From NCBI GenBank assembly GCA_011033025.1, contig WFMF01000285.1:1-64000 (forward strand): 64,000 nt of DNA, in the 5' to 3' direction. The stretch comes from Beroe forskalii (lineage: Eukaryota > Ctenophora > Nuda > Beroida > Beroidae). The notes under the pieces are model-generated. The model worked only from the letters and a program-made list of their open reading frames with translations. It was not told the DNA's origin and searched no databases. The stretch's first letter is position 1. Every line of letters begins with the position of its first letter. This document shows positions 12,360-26,072 of the stretch, one piece after another. The position numbers and the translations under genes were made by a program.

Positions 12360-15300
12360 TCAGGCATACATGACACTGGTGTCGTGCTAAGGGCTGACGC
12401 TGGTGTTGGCATGCTGACACTGGTGTCAAGGCATGCTGAAACTTAAAGTCAAGGCATACGCGACACGGGTGTCATAAGAGCATGCCGGGATTACCGGTGT
12501 CAAGGCATTACAAGGACACCGGTGTCATGTGATACGCTGACATCTCGGCAGTCAAGGCATACGCTTATCACTGTGTCAAGGCATACACCAACACTGGATG
12601 TCAAGGCATACGCTGACACTTGTGTTAGGCATACATGACACCGGTGTCAGGCATACGCTGGACAATGGTGTCATGGCATACGTCACACCAGCAAGTGTCA
12701 AGACATACGCTGATACCGGTGTCAAGGCTTACGCTGACACTAGTGTCAAGGCATACGCTGACACTGGTTTCAAGGCATACGCTGACACCGGTGTCAAGTC
12801 ATATGCTGAAACCTGTGTCAAGGTATACTCTGAAACCAGTGTCAAGGCATACGCTGAAACCGGTGTCAAGGTATACGGTGACACCAGTGTCAGGGCATAC
12901 GCTGAGACTGATGTCAAAGCATACGCTGACACTAGTGTCAAGGCATATGCTGACACCGGTGTCGAGGCATACGCTGACACCGGTGTCGAGGCATACGCTG
13001 ACATCGGTGACAAAGCATACGTTGACACCGATGTCAAGGCATACGCTGACACTGATGTCAAGGCATAAGCTGACACCGGTGTCAGGGCATACGCAGACAC
13101 TGATTTCAAAGCATATGCTGACACTGGTGTCAAGGCATATACTGACACTGGTGTCTATGCATACGCCTGCACCGGTGTCAAAGCATACGTTGACACCGAT
13201 GTCAAGGCATACACTGAAACCGGTGTCAAGACATACGCTGATACCGTTGTCAAGGCTTACGCTGACACAAGTGTCAGGGCATACGCTGACACTGATGTCA
13301 AGGCATACGCTGGCACTGGTGTCAAGGCATACGCTGGCACTGGTGTCAAGGCATACGCTGACACCGGTGTCAAGGCTTACGCTGACACCAGTGTCAAGGC
13401 ATACGCTGATACAGGTGTCAAGGCTTATGCTGACACTAGTGTCAAGGCATACGCTGACACTGATGTCAAAGCATACTCTGACACTAATGTCTAGGCATAC
13501 GCTGACACTGGTGTCAAGGCATACGCTGACACCGGAGTCAAGACATACGCTGACATCAGTGTCAAGACACACGCTGACACCAGTGTCAAGGCATACGCTG
13601 GCACTGATGTCAAGGCATACGCTGACATTGATGTCAAGGTATACGCTGACACCAGTGTCAAGGCATACACTGAAACCGGTATCAAGGTATACGCTGACAC
13701 CAGTGTCAAGGCATACGCTGATATAGATGTCATGGCATACACTGACACTGATGTCAAAGCATACGCTGACACTGATGTCAAGGTATACGCTGACACCAGT
13801 GTCAAGACATGGTGTCAAGGCATGCTGACACCAGTGTTAAGGTACTGACTAATGACAAGGCATACGCTGACGCACTGGTGTCAAGGCACATGCACCCCAA
13901 GGTGTCAGAAAACCTGACACCGGTGTCAAGGCATAGTTTAAAAAATGGGTGCGACATGGAAAGGGGTTAAAGGATTTGCCCAACCGGTGAAATTTAACGC
14001 GACACCGGGTCAAGGCATAAAAACCGGGGGTTCAAGGCATGTTTAATCCCCAAAGTAAAGGCATGACACAAAACCAAAAGCTTTCCGAAAAACTTTTGTC
14101 AAGGCAGGCCGAAAAAGCCCAGGCTTTTGGCTGGGTGCCAAGGCAACGGGTTAAAAAGGTACAAAAGGGGTTCAAGGAAACGGGCGGACACGGTCCGAAG
14201 ATAGGACACGGTGAAAAAGGTTTCCCGGGGTTTTGTAAAAGGGCAACGTTGACACTTAAAAGGAAATCCCGGGGTAAAGGCAACTTGACCCCGGGTGTAA
14301 AGGCATGCGACGGGGGTGTCAAGGCATGGAACCGGTGCATATGCGACCCGGTGTAAAAGGCCCCGACACCGGTAATTTTTACACCGGTGTCAAGGCTTAC
14401 GCTGACACCGGTGTCATAAGATTACACTGACACCAATGTCAAAGCATCGCTGACACTAGCTTCAAGGCATATGCACCGGTGTCAAGCATGCTGACACTGG
14501 TGTCAAGGCAGATACTGACACCGGTGTCTATGCATACGCTGGCACCGGTGTCAAAGCATACGTTGACACTGATGTCAAGGCATACGCTGACACCGGTGTC
14601 AAGACATACGCTGATACCGGTGTCAAGGCTTACGCTGACACTAGTGTCAAGGCATACGCTGACACTGGTTTCAAGGCATACGCTGACACCGGTGTCAAGT
14701 CATATGCTGAAACCTGTGTCAAGGCTTACGCTGAAACCAGTGTCAAGGCATACGCTGACACTGATGTCAAGGCATACGCTGACACCGGTGTCAGGAGCAT
14801 ACGCTGAGACAAGGTCATACGCTGACACCGGTGTCAGGCATACGCTGACACCGGTGTCGGGCGGCACATTGACACCGGTGTCAAAGGCACAACATCATGG
14901 TGACAAAGCATGCATTGACACTTGTGTCAGGGTATACGCGATTACCGGTGTCAAGGGCATACGCTGACACCCGGTGTCATGGCATACGCTCAACATGATG
15001 TCAAGGCATATTTTGACACTGGTGTCAAGGCATACACTGACATCGATGTCAAGGCATTCGCTGACACTGATGCATGAATACGCGACACTGATGTCAAGCG
15101 CACGTTGACACCGGGATATCAAGGCATGCCTGACACCGGTGTCAAAGTATACGACACCGGTGTCAAGGCTTGTCACGCTGACCAATTCAATGTCCGGTAT
15201 ACGCTGACACTGATGTCAAGGGTTACGCTGACACCAGTGTCAAGGCATACGCTGACGCCCCGACACCGGTGTCAAGTCATACGCTGAAACCGGTGTCAAG

Positions 15301-16471
15301 GCTGACGCAGTGTCCAAGGCATACGCTTTAATACCGGTGATACGTGTCGGGCGACACTGATGTCAAGGCACGCTATGCTGACACTGATGTCAAGCATACG
15401 CTGACACTGGTGTCAAGGCATACGCTGACACCGGTGTCAAGACATACGCTGACACCGGTGTCAAGGTATACGACACCAGTGTCCAGGGCATACGATGACA
15501 CCTGATGTGGCATGCGCTGACACCGATGTCAAGGTATACGCTGACACTTCAGTGTCAAGGCATACACTGACACTGATGTCCAAGGTATACGCTGACACCA
15601 GTGTCAAGGCATGCACTGATATCATGCGCTACGCTGACACCAGTGTAAAGAATACGGATCACCGGTGTCAAGGCATACGCTGACACCGGTGTCAAGGTAT
15701 ACGCTGACACCGGTGTCAAGGCATACGCTGACACCAATGTCAAAGCATTCGCTGACACCGGTTTCAAGGCATTCGCTGACACCGGTGTCAAGGCATACGC
15801 TGACACTGATGTCAAGGCATACGCTGACACTGATGTCAAGGCATACGCGCTGACACTGATGTCAAAGCATACGCATACTGGTGTCAAGACACCAGTGACA
15901 CTGATGTCAAGGAATACGCTGACACTGGTGTCAAGGCATACGCTGACACTGATGTCAAGGCATACGCTGACACCGATGTCAAGGCATACGCTGACACCAG
16001 TGTCAAGGCATACGCTGACACCAGTGTCAAGGCATACGCTGACACCGGTGTCAAGGCATACGCTGACACCGGTGTCAAGGCATACGCTGACACTGATGTC
16101 AAGGCATACGCTGACACCGGTGTCAAGGCATACGCTGACACCGATGTCATACGCTGACACGGTGACACTGGTGTCACACTGGCATACGCTGACACCGGTG
16201 TCAAGGCATACGCTGACACTGGTGTCAAGGCATATGCTGACACTGGTGTCAAGGCATACGCTGACACCAGTGTCAAGGCATACGCTGACACCGGTGTCAA
16301 GGTATACGCTGACACCAGTGTCAGGGCACACGCTGATACAGATGTCAAGGCATACACTGACACTGATGTCAAGGTATACGCTGACACTAGTGTCAGGGCA
16401 TACGCTGACACCGGTGTCAAGACATCGCTGACACCGGTGGCGAGGCATACGCCGACACCGATGTCAAGGAT
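12360..16471 (-). repeat. 24-bp satellite array 2, inverted and degenerate
   Basis: The same unit as array 1, but in reverse orientation: palindrome GACACCGGTGTC followed by AAGGCATACGCT. Units are diverged (ACTGATGTC, GAAACCGGTGTC, GGTATACG, TTACGCTG) and several are truncated. A second noisy island with poly-purine text lies at about 13906-14370. At 24 bp the two cleaner parts (12600-13815 and 14380-16471) hold about 140 units. Its divergence compared with array 3 suggests an older or less homogenised array. Confidence 0.93.
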
Positions 16472-16869
16472 CCTGAAAGGGGGATCGATGAAAACTAACA
16501 ATAATATAGTTTAGTAAAATTTTTTTGTTTTTACTTTTTTCCTGCCAAAACAAATAAGGAAAAAAAATTTGTGTAATCAAGCCAGTGACGGTTAAGGAAG
16601 TGTAATCTAAAATTTTTTTCTTGAGACTTCTGCAAATCTCCCCCATTTAACCCTCCCGCACGTTTTCCTTCACTCGGGTGAGTGAATGTGGGGGAAGGCT
16701 CGATAAATTTCACCCCTTTGCCGGGCGCTGGCCGGGACTTTAAAAGGGCTTTGGGCTTCCAAACGATACCACACACCCTGACCCTTTTTTTTTTGTAGGT
16801 AAAGGATTTTTTGCAAAAAAGATACCTATAATACAAGACAAAGGTTTTTTAAAAATTTTGGGCTTGCGG
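16472..16869. other. Intergenic, no feature recognised
   Basis: AT-rich DNA after the satellite edge, with homopolymer tracts (CTTTTTTTTTTGT type). No coding, RNA or transposon signal could be supported. Confidence 0.4.
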
Positions 16870-17480
16870 GATTTGTCAATTTGACCTCTTTCACTTTGAT
16901 AAAAGTGCTTTAGGTTTGCGTTGCTTCCCCTTTTTACAAAGTTTAATTCTGGGGGCGGCCCCCCCCAAGAACGTTTAGATTGTTTAAATTGGTGCCTCGA
17001 TGATTTCACATCAATTCTGCCTACTTTCTCGACCTTCAAAAACAAAAAACATGGCCCAAATAGTACCCGGCCCTACAGTGTAGGGGGGGCTGCAGCAGCC
17101 CCAAATTTGGCTTTAGATTTGATTAAATTGGTTTTCAATAGAATTTCCTTTCTCGCTATTTTCGACGGGGCTGGCCCAGGAAAATTCACGCAGCAACTTA
17201 AGTACAGTGCTAGGGACTAGGGGAGGTCGAGGGCGGCAGCCCCCCATGCCAACGTTTGATTTGAAAATTTGTGCCTCAATAATTTTACCAATTTTTGTAT
17301 TTTCGAAAGATGGTGGGGAAAACCCACGACTTAAGTACGGTGAAAGGGTTGGGGGGAAACCCCAAAAACCGTTCGGATTAGATTAAAAATTGGTGCTTCA
17401 ATAGGATTAACATCGAATCTTGCCTATTTTAACTTTCGGATCGGGGCGGAATAAGAGCCCAAAAAAGGTATCTATAATAA
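16870..17480. repeat. About 160-170-bp tandem repeat, about 3 copies
   Basis: Each unit carries, in order, a G/C-run block (GGGGGCGGCCCCCCC-like), TTTAGATTTGATTAAATTGG or a close variant, TGCCTCGATGATTT or a variant, and TTTCGA with GGGG near the unit end. Units begin near 16935, 17090 and 17245, with a partial copy near 17360. They are substantially diverged. No coding signal. Confidence 0.55.
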
Positions 17481-17672
17481 TTTAGATTTAAATCTATAGA
17501 TTCTCGTCCTGGCTGTGGCGGTAACCCCTGCATATCAGAAAAATAAAAAGAAATAGAGAGTCAGGACCTATCTAGAACGATTCGTCGTAAAATTTTAGGT
17601 CTAGAACAACTGTTCTTATAGATACGCGTATACTTAAATCGCACGCCAGTAACGTAACTGGCCAGGGCTATA

Positions 17673-18440
17673 CATTTTAGTGAAATTATGATGCGTACTA
17701 ATTATGATTATTTTCGCAAATGATCATAATTAGTACGCATCATATTCTACATCATAATTTCTACAGATCATAATTTTCTCAAAATTCGACCATTATTTAG
17801 ACTTTAGAAAGCATGTTGAACAACCAGGATGACCATGTTGCCAAAAATTATGGTTGGCTCCAAGGCCCTTTTCACATCTTTGTGAAACAACAATCAGCTA
17901 ATTTTCAAAATCAAAGGTTGCAAAAGCATCATATCATGGAGTTGTTATAAATTATGGAGTTTCACTCAATAGTTGATACCAATGACCAAGGCCCTAACCT
18001 CTAAATAAGCTACCTTACTGCCAGACCTTATCGAAGACCAAATTTACATTTGATCCAAAATGAAAACACTGACAACAGACAACATCGATCGAAAAACAAT
18101 ATGTGAATGTGCAGGCATGTTATTCACATAACATTAACTTCCCAATCACCATGATGTTGAAAGTTACCACAATTATGATTTAAATCATGCTGAAAGAAAT
18201 GATTTTGTCAGAAAATAGCCGGAATCAAGGTTTATTTCATGACTTTTGACCAAATTTCGAGGATTCTGGAAATTTTGGTTCAAAGGGCCGGGTAAAATGG
18301 TTCAAAAAAAATGAAATTTCATTCCATTGGTTGTTCGCCAAAAATGTTTGTTTTTATCCCAAAATTTTTTCATCATAATTAGTACCGATCATAATTTCAT
18401 TCGTCATAATAAGTACACATCATAATTTCTACCACTAAGG
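17673..18440. mobile_element. Non-autonomous TA-target DNA transposon (MITE A), copy 1
   Basis: This 768-bp element is nearly identical in sequence to 24448-25233. It is flanked by TA at 17671-17672 and 18441-18442. The right terminus is CTACCACTAAGG; the left terminus is decayed (CATTTTAGTG). Just inside the left end is an internal palindrome of about 22-bp arms around ATGATGCGTACTAATTATGA. There is no transposase ORF, so it must have been moved in trans. The TA target site and inverted ends suggest Tc1/mariner-type mobilisation. Confidence 0.8.
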
Positions 18441-18605
18441 TATATGAGAGAATTCAGTGTCACAGGAGTTTATATAATAATAATAAGATAATTTGTGACC
18501 CAATTTAAATCGATGAGATCTCAAGTTCTACAAATGGTAGAGACATGATCGAGGTCACGTTTTGTAGATATAAGATGGGAAAATGTAATAGGCTATAAGA
18601 GAAGT

Positions 18606-18645
18606 TCTGGTGACGTCATTATGACGTCATTATGACGTCATCAAC
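18606..18645. repeat. Triple tandem TGACGTCATTA
   Basis: Three consecutive copies of a 12-13-bp unit, each with a perfect TGACGTCA palindrome. A matching cluster (TGACGTCATAATGACGTCAC) is found inside the composite element near 25610 and near 32005. This makes 18600-19120 a probable diverged relative of that element rather than a promoter. Confidence 0.7.
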
Positions 18646-19350
18646 TTAGCGAAATTTTACTGCTTTTTAGCGAAAATAGGTCGTTTTTCGAGCGCATTTT
18701 TCACCAAGAAGGAAAGGAGATAGCTTCTTGATTTTTCCAATTAGGAGTTAGCAAATTTAAAGAGCTTTCAGAAAATCATATGGATTATTGGTCTATCTCG
18801 ATTTTTCATCGAGATATACGCGATTTTCTAAGGTGCGGTAAACAATCGATGTCGAAAATTTAGGACAAAACTTAAACGAAAGAGATGTCAAGAACAGCGA
18901 CTTATCTTGAGATGAGACCGGTCAAAGTATGTTGTACTAAGGCGGAATTGTCTTATAGGCTATATGGAAAGTTGGTTTGAGCCTATTTAGGTGCTGTGAT
19001 GACGTCATCAAAATCGCGTAAAACCACTAAAATAGCGTATTTTGCGATAAACGCTATTTTGCGCTACTTTGAACATCTCTAACTCAGAAAGTTTTCATCG
19101 GAATATGTTTTACTTCGATATTTTGCTTTTTAGATCTCGAGATTTAGCTATAAACGAGTTTCACAGCGATCGGCTGAAATATGTCGTCATCTGAAGCCCT
19201 TAAAAATTGAGCTGCAGAATGGTTGTAATTATGTTTATGACGAAAAATTTTACTGTAGCCCTATTCTGTGATGGCCGATGGTGAACTAATAATTGTTTCT
19301 TCATGTCTCTCAGTTACTAAATATGGGAAATATACGATGAAATAGTGAAT

Positions 19351-19513
19351 CACGTGAGTTCACGTGGACGTTTGTAGAAATTAGGGGATTTCAAGAAAAT
19401 GATATTTACACGCGTATTTCGACTTGATTACGTTGAAATGAGTTCAAATACGACTAATACACTTGAAATTAGATCTGGGTGTTACATTTCAGCACGTGAG
19501 TTCACGTGGACGA
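19351..19513. repeat. Direct pair of CACGTGAGTTCACGTGGACG
   Basis: Two identical 20-bp copies lie about 142 bp apart, each followed by a TTTGTAGAAATTAGG-like tail. The motif holds two CACGTG-type E-box halves. It may mark a small tandem duplication or transposon ends. Confidence 0.5.
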
Positions 19514-22500
19514 TTTATAGAAATTAGGAAATTGGTCAATTCTAGTAATTCCAAGTTAGAATAACGTTGTTTCGGACTGCGTGAGGTTTAGTTACGTTGG
19601 TTCCAACGGAAAGAAAAGGACTGACGTCACCAAATCAGCAGGGGGTTACTACGACAACCGTCTCGGTTTTGGAGAGCCTAAAACATTGGATTACATAGAC
19701 AGCTCCAAGCAATTCACATGTAATATAATAATTTAGTTTAATTTAATTACGCTTTCCTGGTTTTGACAGTAAAACATCAGGAGAAATAAGTAAACTCTGT
19801 GGCACTCCTTATGTCAAAATCTGTCCGGAAACCAATTCGTTAAATTCAAATTTACATCAAGAAGGATACAAGTGCAAGATAGTGACTGCATAGGTGTCAA
19901 CTAGATCAAATTTTCTTAGACGGCAGGTGGAATACAGTCGTTTATTTCATGATAAACCCGTAGCACCCGTGCAAGCATTTCACATGGTCATATGTCTGCC
20001 ATTTTATTAGATTTCCTACCGTCTGTAATTCGTATCTTTAGCTAGTGGCTTATTCAACATAAATAAATGAACACTGATTTGACTTATCACAGAACCCTCG
20101 AACGTGTTCATCGGCATTTACTGTTTATAATACATTACAGACACTTGCCTGTCCATATAGGGGGAGTGTCAGTGTTCGTTTTGTCCGTGTTTGTTTTTTT
20201 TGATTACCGGACTGGTTTTCGGGGACAACAAACATGTCTGTTTGTCTGCTCTGTCTGTTTTTCAGAACGGACAAATCAGAAAAACAGCAATATATTGTGA
20301 GCCCAAATTTTGTGGTTAAACATCACCATCTTAGCATTTATAAGATTCAAGTTTGCAAGTTTTTGGCACACGTCTCAATTCTATTCAATTGTAATGTTTT
20401 ACAGCACTGATATTAACAAACTCTTGCGATCAACTGGCCAACGGTCATATAATTCCTCCAATTAATAATATTTGCACCAGATTTTCTGTTCTTTTCTAAA
20501 AGTAAAGAGGGCAATGACTTTTCTGTCAGTTATCTCCGCTTTCAAAAAGCGGACATGTCCGCCTCTGCCCACTTCTCTGTTAAAATGAAGCGGACAACTT
20601 TTCATGTCCGGAAAAGAAAAGCATCATACTGACATCCCCCATATAGGTTTAGATTCTAACCCTTCGGCTGCGGGTCTAAACCGGATGAATCCCTCGAGAT
20701 GCGCACTCACATATTATATTTCATCGCATTTTATGGCTTATAATAGATAGATAGATAATGGTTTGGGGAATTTGGGCGCTTCTGCAAAACTCAAAAAGAC
20801 AAAAAGTTTTCGTAAGCTTCATCGAGTATAAACTTGAAACTTTACTTTCTTTGAATAAACGGTACCAATACATATCATTGAACATTCAAGCAATGACCAA
20901 ATAGGTGTGAAAAATAAATACCTATAAAACAAAGCATCTCGGCCACGACTCCTTGCAACATATTTTAACAGGACATATAACCCAGTATAGTGCAATATAA
21001 TAAGGCTATCCTTAAAGAATTCCGCTAAAATGTAATTGTTGAAACTTATGGCATTCTGGACATTTTTCCTGCGGATGGACCGCAATAAATCTGTTTTTAT
21101 TATATTGATATTGCTTCAATTGTCAGATAAACGTGACTTGATAACGTTCAAGAGTAAAACATAGGTATACAGGTATAGGTCAATTCCGAGTGCTTGAGAT
21201 CAACCAAAACTCAATAGTTTTTCAGTGAAATTTTCATCTGGTTCATACAATCACGATTCACGATAAATCTGACATGTGTTTGAATGATTCAATTTTTTAG
21301 CTACTTTCGCTTCTGGTTCAGACAGAAACTTGGCTTGAAATGAGTTTCGTTATTTTGCTTGAGATGAATTCAATGCGCTAATACTATCAATCAGCAGCTA
21401 AAACGGTCTTTGATATTTCCCAAGTTCAAGCGAACGGCATCTACTGAAACACAGGTTGTATTCCAGGAAACGATCAGAGATTTTAAAACATTCACAGAAA
21501 ATCCCTGCGGTATTTTAAACGGAATCCTTACGTTAACCCACACTGCAGACTTTTACAAGTTTATAGTTATAGGTTGATGTCGCGTATATATCACTTTCAT
21601 CGATACTATGACATTGTTTTACAGGGAATTGCTGATCGCTCAGTTTAGAGCACTGCACAGATTTTTACTGATTATTACTGAACTGACCGTAGGGAGGTAA
21701 TAGTATCAATTTTTAATGCACGAACGAACGTACAGAAAAAAAATAGATAGGGGTGACCGTGCAGTTTTCTGACGAATATACTGCAGAACCGCGTTATTTT
21801 TAGCGTTTTCAATACGAAATCGATACTTTATCGTTTTATTTTCTGTAAAAACGAACACTGTTTACTTCCTGTGAGATTCGACTACCAAACAAACGGGTAA
21901 CGTAGTGAGAGTACCCTAGAAAAGGTAATATGCAACACATTCTAAATTGCACGAGAGATCGGGTCCCAGGTCCCAGCTGTAAAACAGCGTACGTCAAGCC
22001 GAGGAGCACGTGCGCCATTATGTACGCAATAATTCCTCTGCTATTGTAACAAGAGAAAAGTGTGGCAATAAATCACTGATTCGTGGTCCATCGTTCCTTT
22101 CTTGACAACACGAATCAGAGCCATGCAGTTGAGTGATCTTTTAGCGATGTAATTTAGCAATCATTTTAACTTAATTAGGAGAACCGTGGCGCCATTATAT
22201 ACAGAGAATTTTCTCTCACTCATTTCGCATTAAATAATTAATGGCGGAAACCACTTATTAATCCTGCTTGTCCGTGTGAGAGGGATGTTTACAATTTGAT
22301 GGGAACTGGTACAATCAACTGCGGTAAATTCAAGACATCGGGCGTTTAATTTTGCTTTTATGCTTTAATGAAAGGCTTAAATTCAATATTAAGGCAACAG
22401 GGTGCGCAAGTCAATGGATTAAAGTTTTCATTACATGAAAAGTAATGGATGGAGATATCTAGGAAGATAAAATCCAAACATGTCGGTTATCTGATTCCTA

Positions 22501-22551
22501 CTCTTGCAGAGATATAGTCTATAGACACCTCTGCATCGGAGTCTTTAATAC

Positions 22552-22676
22552 ATAGACATTTGCCTGATCGACACTTGCCTGATCGGGTCTATTTGCTAAT
22601 AGACCCTCACCCTACGGGCCCATCTTGGGATAGAAATCCCAAGATGGGCCCGATAGGCGCGTGTCTATGCATTTTA
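22552..22676. mobile_element. MITE B, copy 1
   Basis: The ends are inverted: CATAGACATTTGCCTGATCG on the left and GATAGGCGCGTGTCTATG on the right. The interior shares CCCTCACCCTACGGG with the element at 58562-58712, in the opposite orientation. It encloses a perfect hairpin with 16-bp arms (GGGCCCATCTTGGGAT, loop AGAA) at 22616-22651. No ORF. Confidence 0.7.
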
Positions 22677-24060
22677 TAGACAGATTCTAAAAAAGATTGA
22701 AATAACCACAAATGTGGTAAGTACCAAACAGTTAAGTGCTAAACAGAATTCAATGAACTCAGAAAAATCACATAATTTTCCATTAGAGAGCATTAGGAGA
22801 CTAAAACGCGATTTATAGTACCTACATTTCAATGTCGAGAAATACACGTGGACATTTCGTTTTAATATTCAGATTTATTCTGTAAGGATTTCTAAAAAGC
22901 TTGTAGAATGCGTCAGCTCACAATATCCATTTCCACGAATCAAGTTTTCGTATGCCCACAAAATAACAAAAAATTATGCAAAACCACTTTACTAACCCTT
23001 ACTAAGAAATCGAAATATTTTGTGAAAGTCATAAAAGTTCGAAAAATGTGGTGTAAGGGTGTTTTCCCCGTGTTTTTTTGTGATACCTTTGGGTCAGAAG
23101 AAATTTTTTAGGACGTGCGAAAACGGGAGAAAAGAGTATGCACCGGCCACGCCCATTTTTATTGTATTTTTTTAACTGTTTCTAAACCTTCGCATCGTGT
23201 TCTTCGCCCCAGAAAATGGGGTATTGAACAACCTGCAAACGACGTTCAAAAGTTGAGATATCGCCGATTTTTGTATGCCCATATATCGTCATAAAAATGC
23301 TCAAATGTGCTTTATGACTTTTATAGGGAGGAACTAGCTACGTAATTCTTTTTCCTATCCCTTAATGTCATATTTCGAAAATTTTCCAGGGCAGGATACC
23401 TTCAGGGTCGAGAGGCTAAAACCACTGGAGAGATGTACACTTTTTATCCTTGCGAGCAGGAAATCCTACGACCACCATCAGCCGGATCGATGGTGACTTT
23501 GCCCTTTCACTAAGACTAGAAATAAGTTATAAGAAGTTTTTTTCATACTAGGATGAAGTGGTCCAGCCAAATCTTAATTGAGTATTCCAATTGAATAAGT
23601 GAATAATGTGTTTCCAAACCTAGAACTTGAACTTAATATTCAATGGGCGGCAACTAGCATAAATTAAATCTAGTCACCTCTGCCTCTGTTAGTGACTCAA
23701 TATTTGAATGAAAAGTAAAACTTTAAATATCCAGCATTTTGACCCAGTATTCTAGGAAACTCTATGAGGTACCTTGTCAACACTGGAGTTGTTATATACT
23801 AATAATATTCGGTAGACACCAAGAGAAAATTATAAAGATTAAATAATATATATATATACAGGGAGGTAAAAGTCGTGGTGAATTAATGAATCAACATATA
23901 ATGCTATATATCTCGATTCTCAGGTACTGTATGTAGGTACTTTTTAACATGATATAAAAATTCGTCTTATTATACGGTTTCCAAAAACTGGAGACTTGGA
24001 ATTTTAGACAGTCTAACGCGATATAATACCTATATCCGTCACTCTTTTCTGCCGTATTAT
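22677..24060. other. Intergenic, no feature recognised
   Basis: AT-rich DNA with a short TATATATATA tract near 23850. The open frame at 22908-23111 has no domain, splice or start context that supports it. Confidence 0.4.
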
Positions 24061-24447
24061 CAGGGGGCTGGCAAGCCCCCCGCGGCGGTTTCAGGACCGA
24101 GGCCCGAAGGGCCCGAGGGCGAGCATTGGACGGCGAACCTAACAGTGCGAGGGCCGAAGGCCTGAGCTGGCGAGCCTGAGGACCCGAAGGGTCCGAGGGC
24201 GAGCATTGATTGGCGATTCTCACGAGAGAAATCTCGTGTATTTCCCTCATTTCACGAAGAAATTTGGGCAATTTCCCCGTTACTGGATTTTCACCAAAAT
24301 CGATACGTCGCATGTTTGAGGGTCAAAGGTGCAACTGTCAAAATTTCAGATCGATTGGATAAAAGATGCCAAAGTTATGACAACTTATTCGCACTGAAAT
24401 CGCACACGCGATGCGTACGCATCGCTGCGCTTGCCAGCCCCCAACTA

Positions 24448-25233
24448 CCTTAGTGGTAGAAATTATGATGCGTACTAATTATGATTATTTTCGCAAAATG
24501 ATCATAATTAGTACGCATCATAAATTCTACACATCATAATTTCTACAGATCATAATTTGTACTTTCTCAAAATTCGACCATTATTTAGACTTTTAGAAAG
24601 CATGTTGAACAACCAGGATGACCATGTTGCCAAAAATTATGGTTGGCTCCAAGGCCCTTTTCACATCTTTGTGAAACAACTTCAATCAGCTAATTTTCAA
24701 AATCAAAGGTTGCGGTGCTATCATATCATGGAGTTGCCATAAATTACGGAGTTTCACTCAATAGTTGATACCAATGACCAAGGCCCTAACCTCTAAATAA
24801 GCTACCTTACTGCCAGACCTTATCGAAGACCAAATTTACATTTGATCCAAAATGAAAACACTGACAACAGACAACATCGATCGAAAAACAATATGTGAAT
24901 GTGCAGGCATGTTATTCACATAACATTAACTTCCCAATCACCATGATGTTGAAAGTTACCACAATTATGATTTAAATCATGCTGAAAGAAATGATTTTGT
25001 CAGAAAATAGCCGGAATCAAGGCTTATTTCATGACTTTTGACCAAATTTCGGAGGATTCTGGAAATTTTGGTTCAAAGGGCCGGGTAAAATGGTTCAAAA
25101 AAAATGAAATTTCATTCCATTGGTTGTTCGCCAAAAATGTTTGTTTTTATCCCAAAATTTTTTCATCATAATTAGTACCGATCATAATTTCATTCGTCAT
25201 AATAAGTACACATCATAATTTCTACCACTAAGG
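24448..25233. mobile_element. MITE A, copy 2, with intact TIRs and TA duplication
   Basis: The 786-bp element has terminal inverted repeats beginning CCTTAGTGGTAGAAATTATG, seen at 24448 and as the reverse complement ending at 25233. It is flanked by TA at 24446-24447 and 25234-25235. The homologous empty site exists in this window at about 32391-32400 (TATAGTTGGG on plus; AACTATATG on the reverse), carrying a single TA. This confirms the boundaries and the 2-bp target duplication. No transposase is encoded. Confidence 0.92.
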
Positions 25234-26072
25234 TATATGTTTTTGTGGATTCGCCAAATTTCAAAATTTTTTACGGAACCTTCCCGACGATCAAATCAAT
25301 TGAAAATTGAGTTTCCGCGCCTTCGCTGTGCGCGCGCTCGGAGTTTAAAATTTGAGGTCAATTCGTTCAGAAATGGCTGAGTTATAACTACTTTGAAATC
25401 GCCAAAATTGAGGGTGTTCTTTGTTAAAAGGGTTACGACGCTGATACATATACGAGAGATGACGCTTTTAGTGCAAGAAGTATACCCTATTTAAACGGCC
25501 ATATCTCGGGAACGGTAAAAGATACAGAGCTCATCGACCCAGCGTTGGAAAGTAGAAGGATAGAACTTGCGAAAAATGCCCTTAAAAACTATTTTACGTC
25601 ACGATAATGACGTCATAATGACGTCACAAAACTAAGAATTTCAAATGTCGATTTTCCCAAAAATGGGCGTTTTTCAACGCAATTTTTCAGTATGAAGCTT
25701 TCGAGATAGGAAAAAATGCTCCTCCTAGCGTGGAAAGGAAATTTAATGTACTTTTCAAAAATGTGGTTGAAAAGTTCTAAGCTCCCCAGCATCCTTGAGA
25801 TATATGCGATTGTTTGAAACACTTTGACACGAAAAAAATCCCAAAAAATGACAAAACTTGTGAAGCTAGTGGAGAGAGAACGGGACAACCCCAGAACTTC
25901 ATCTTTAGATATGTTGTCGATCATAGTCCCAATTGTGTTAATGAATGGGTCTCAGATAGCTTATCTAATTTTATGACGTAATTGTGACGTCATCAGTAAT
26001 GCTAGGTAACGCGAATTTTTTACGCGCGATTTGACGCCAAATTTCAATATCTGGGCACAGAAAAGGGTGATA

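Larger units (their letters stand above)
18441..22551. other. Gene-free region with transposon-derived repeats
   Basis: No gene is supported over 4.1 kb. It contains the TGACGTCA-rich stretch at 18600-19120 and a CACGTGAGTTCACGTGGACG pair at 19351 and 19493. A microsatellite TAGATAGATAGATAA lies near 20744. Short ORFs such as 20067-20300 and 20819-21085 have no recognisable domain. Confidence 0.5.

Noticed and set aside
1163-16471. CRISPR-like array from regular palindromic repeats and 12-bp spacers
   Set aside because: The spacer is the same in every unit and only 12 bp, there are no cas genes, and the genome is eukaryotic. It is a satellite.
24061-24447. Independent 385-bp MITE bounded by GGGGGCTGGCAAGC inverted ends
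   Set aside because: Both copies in the window occur only as part of the larger composite element, with no independent target duplication visible. It was kept as a sub-structure.
24557-24742. 61-codon ORF conserved between the two MITE A copies
   Set aside because: The two copies are conserved over their whole length, not just this frame. The copy at about 17811 is interrupted, and no transposase motif is present.
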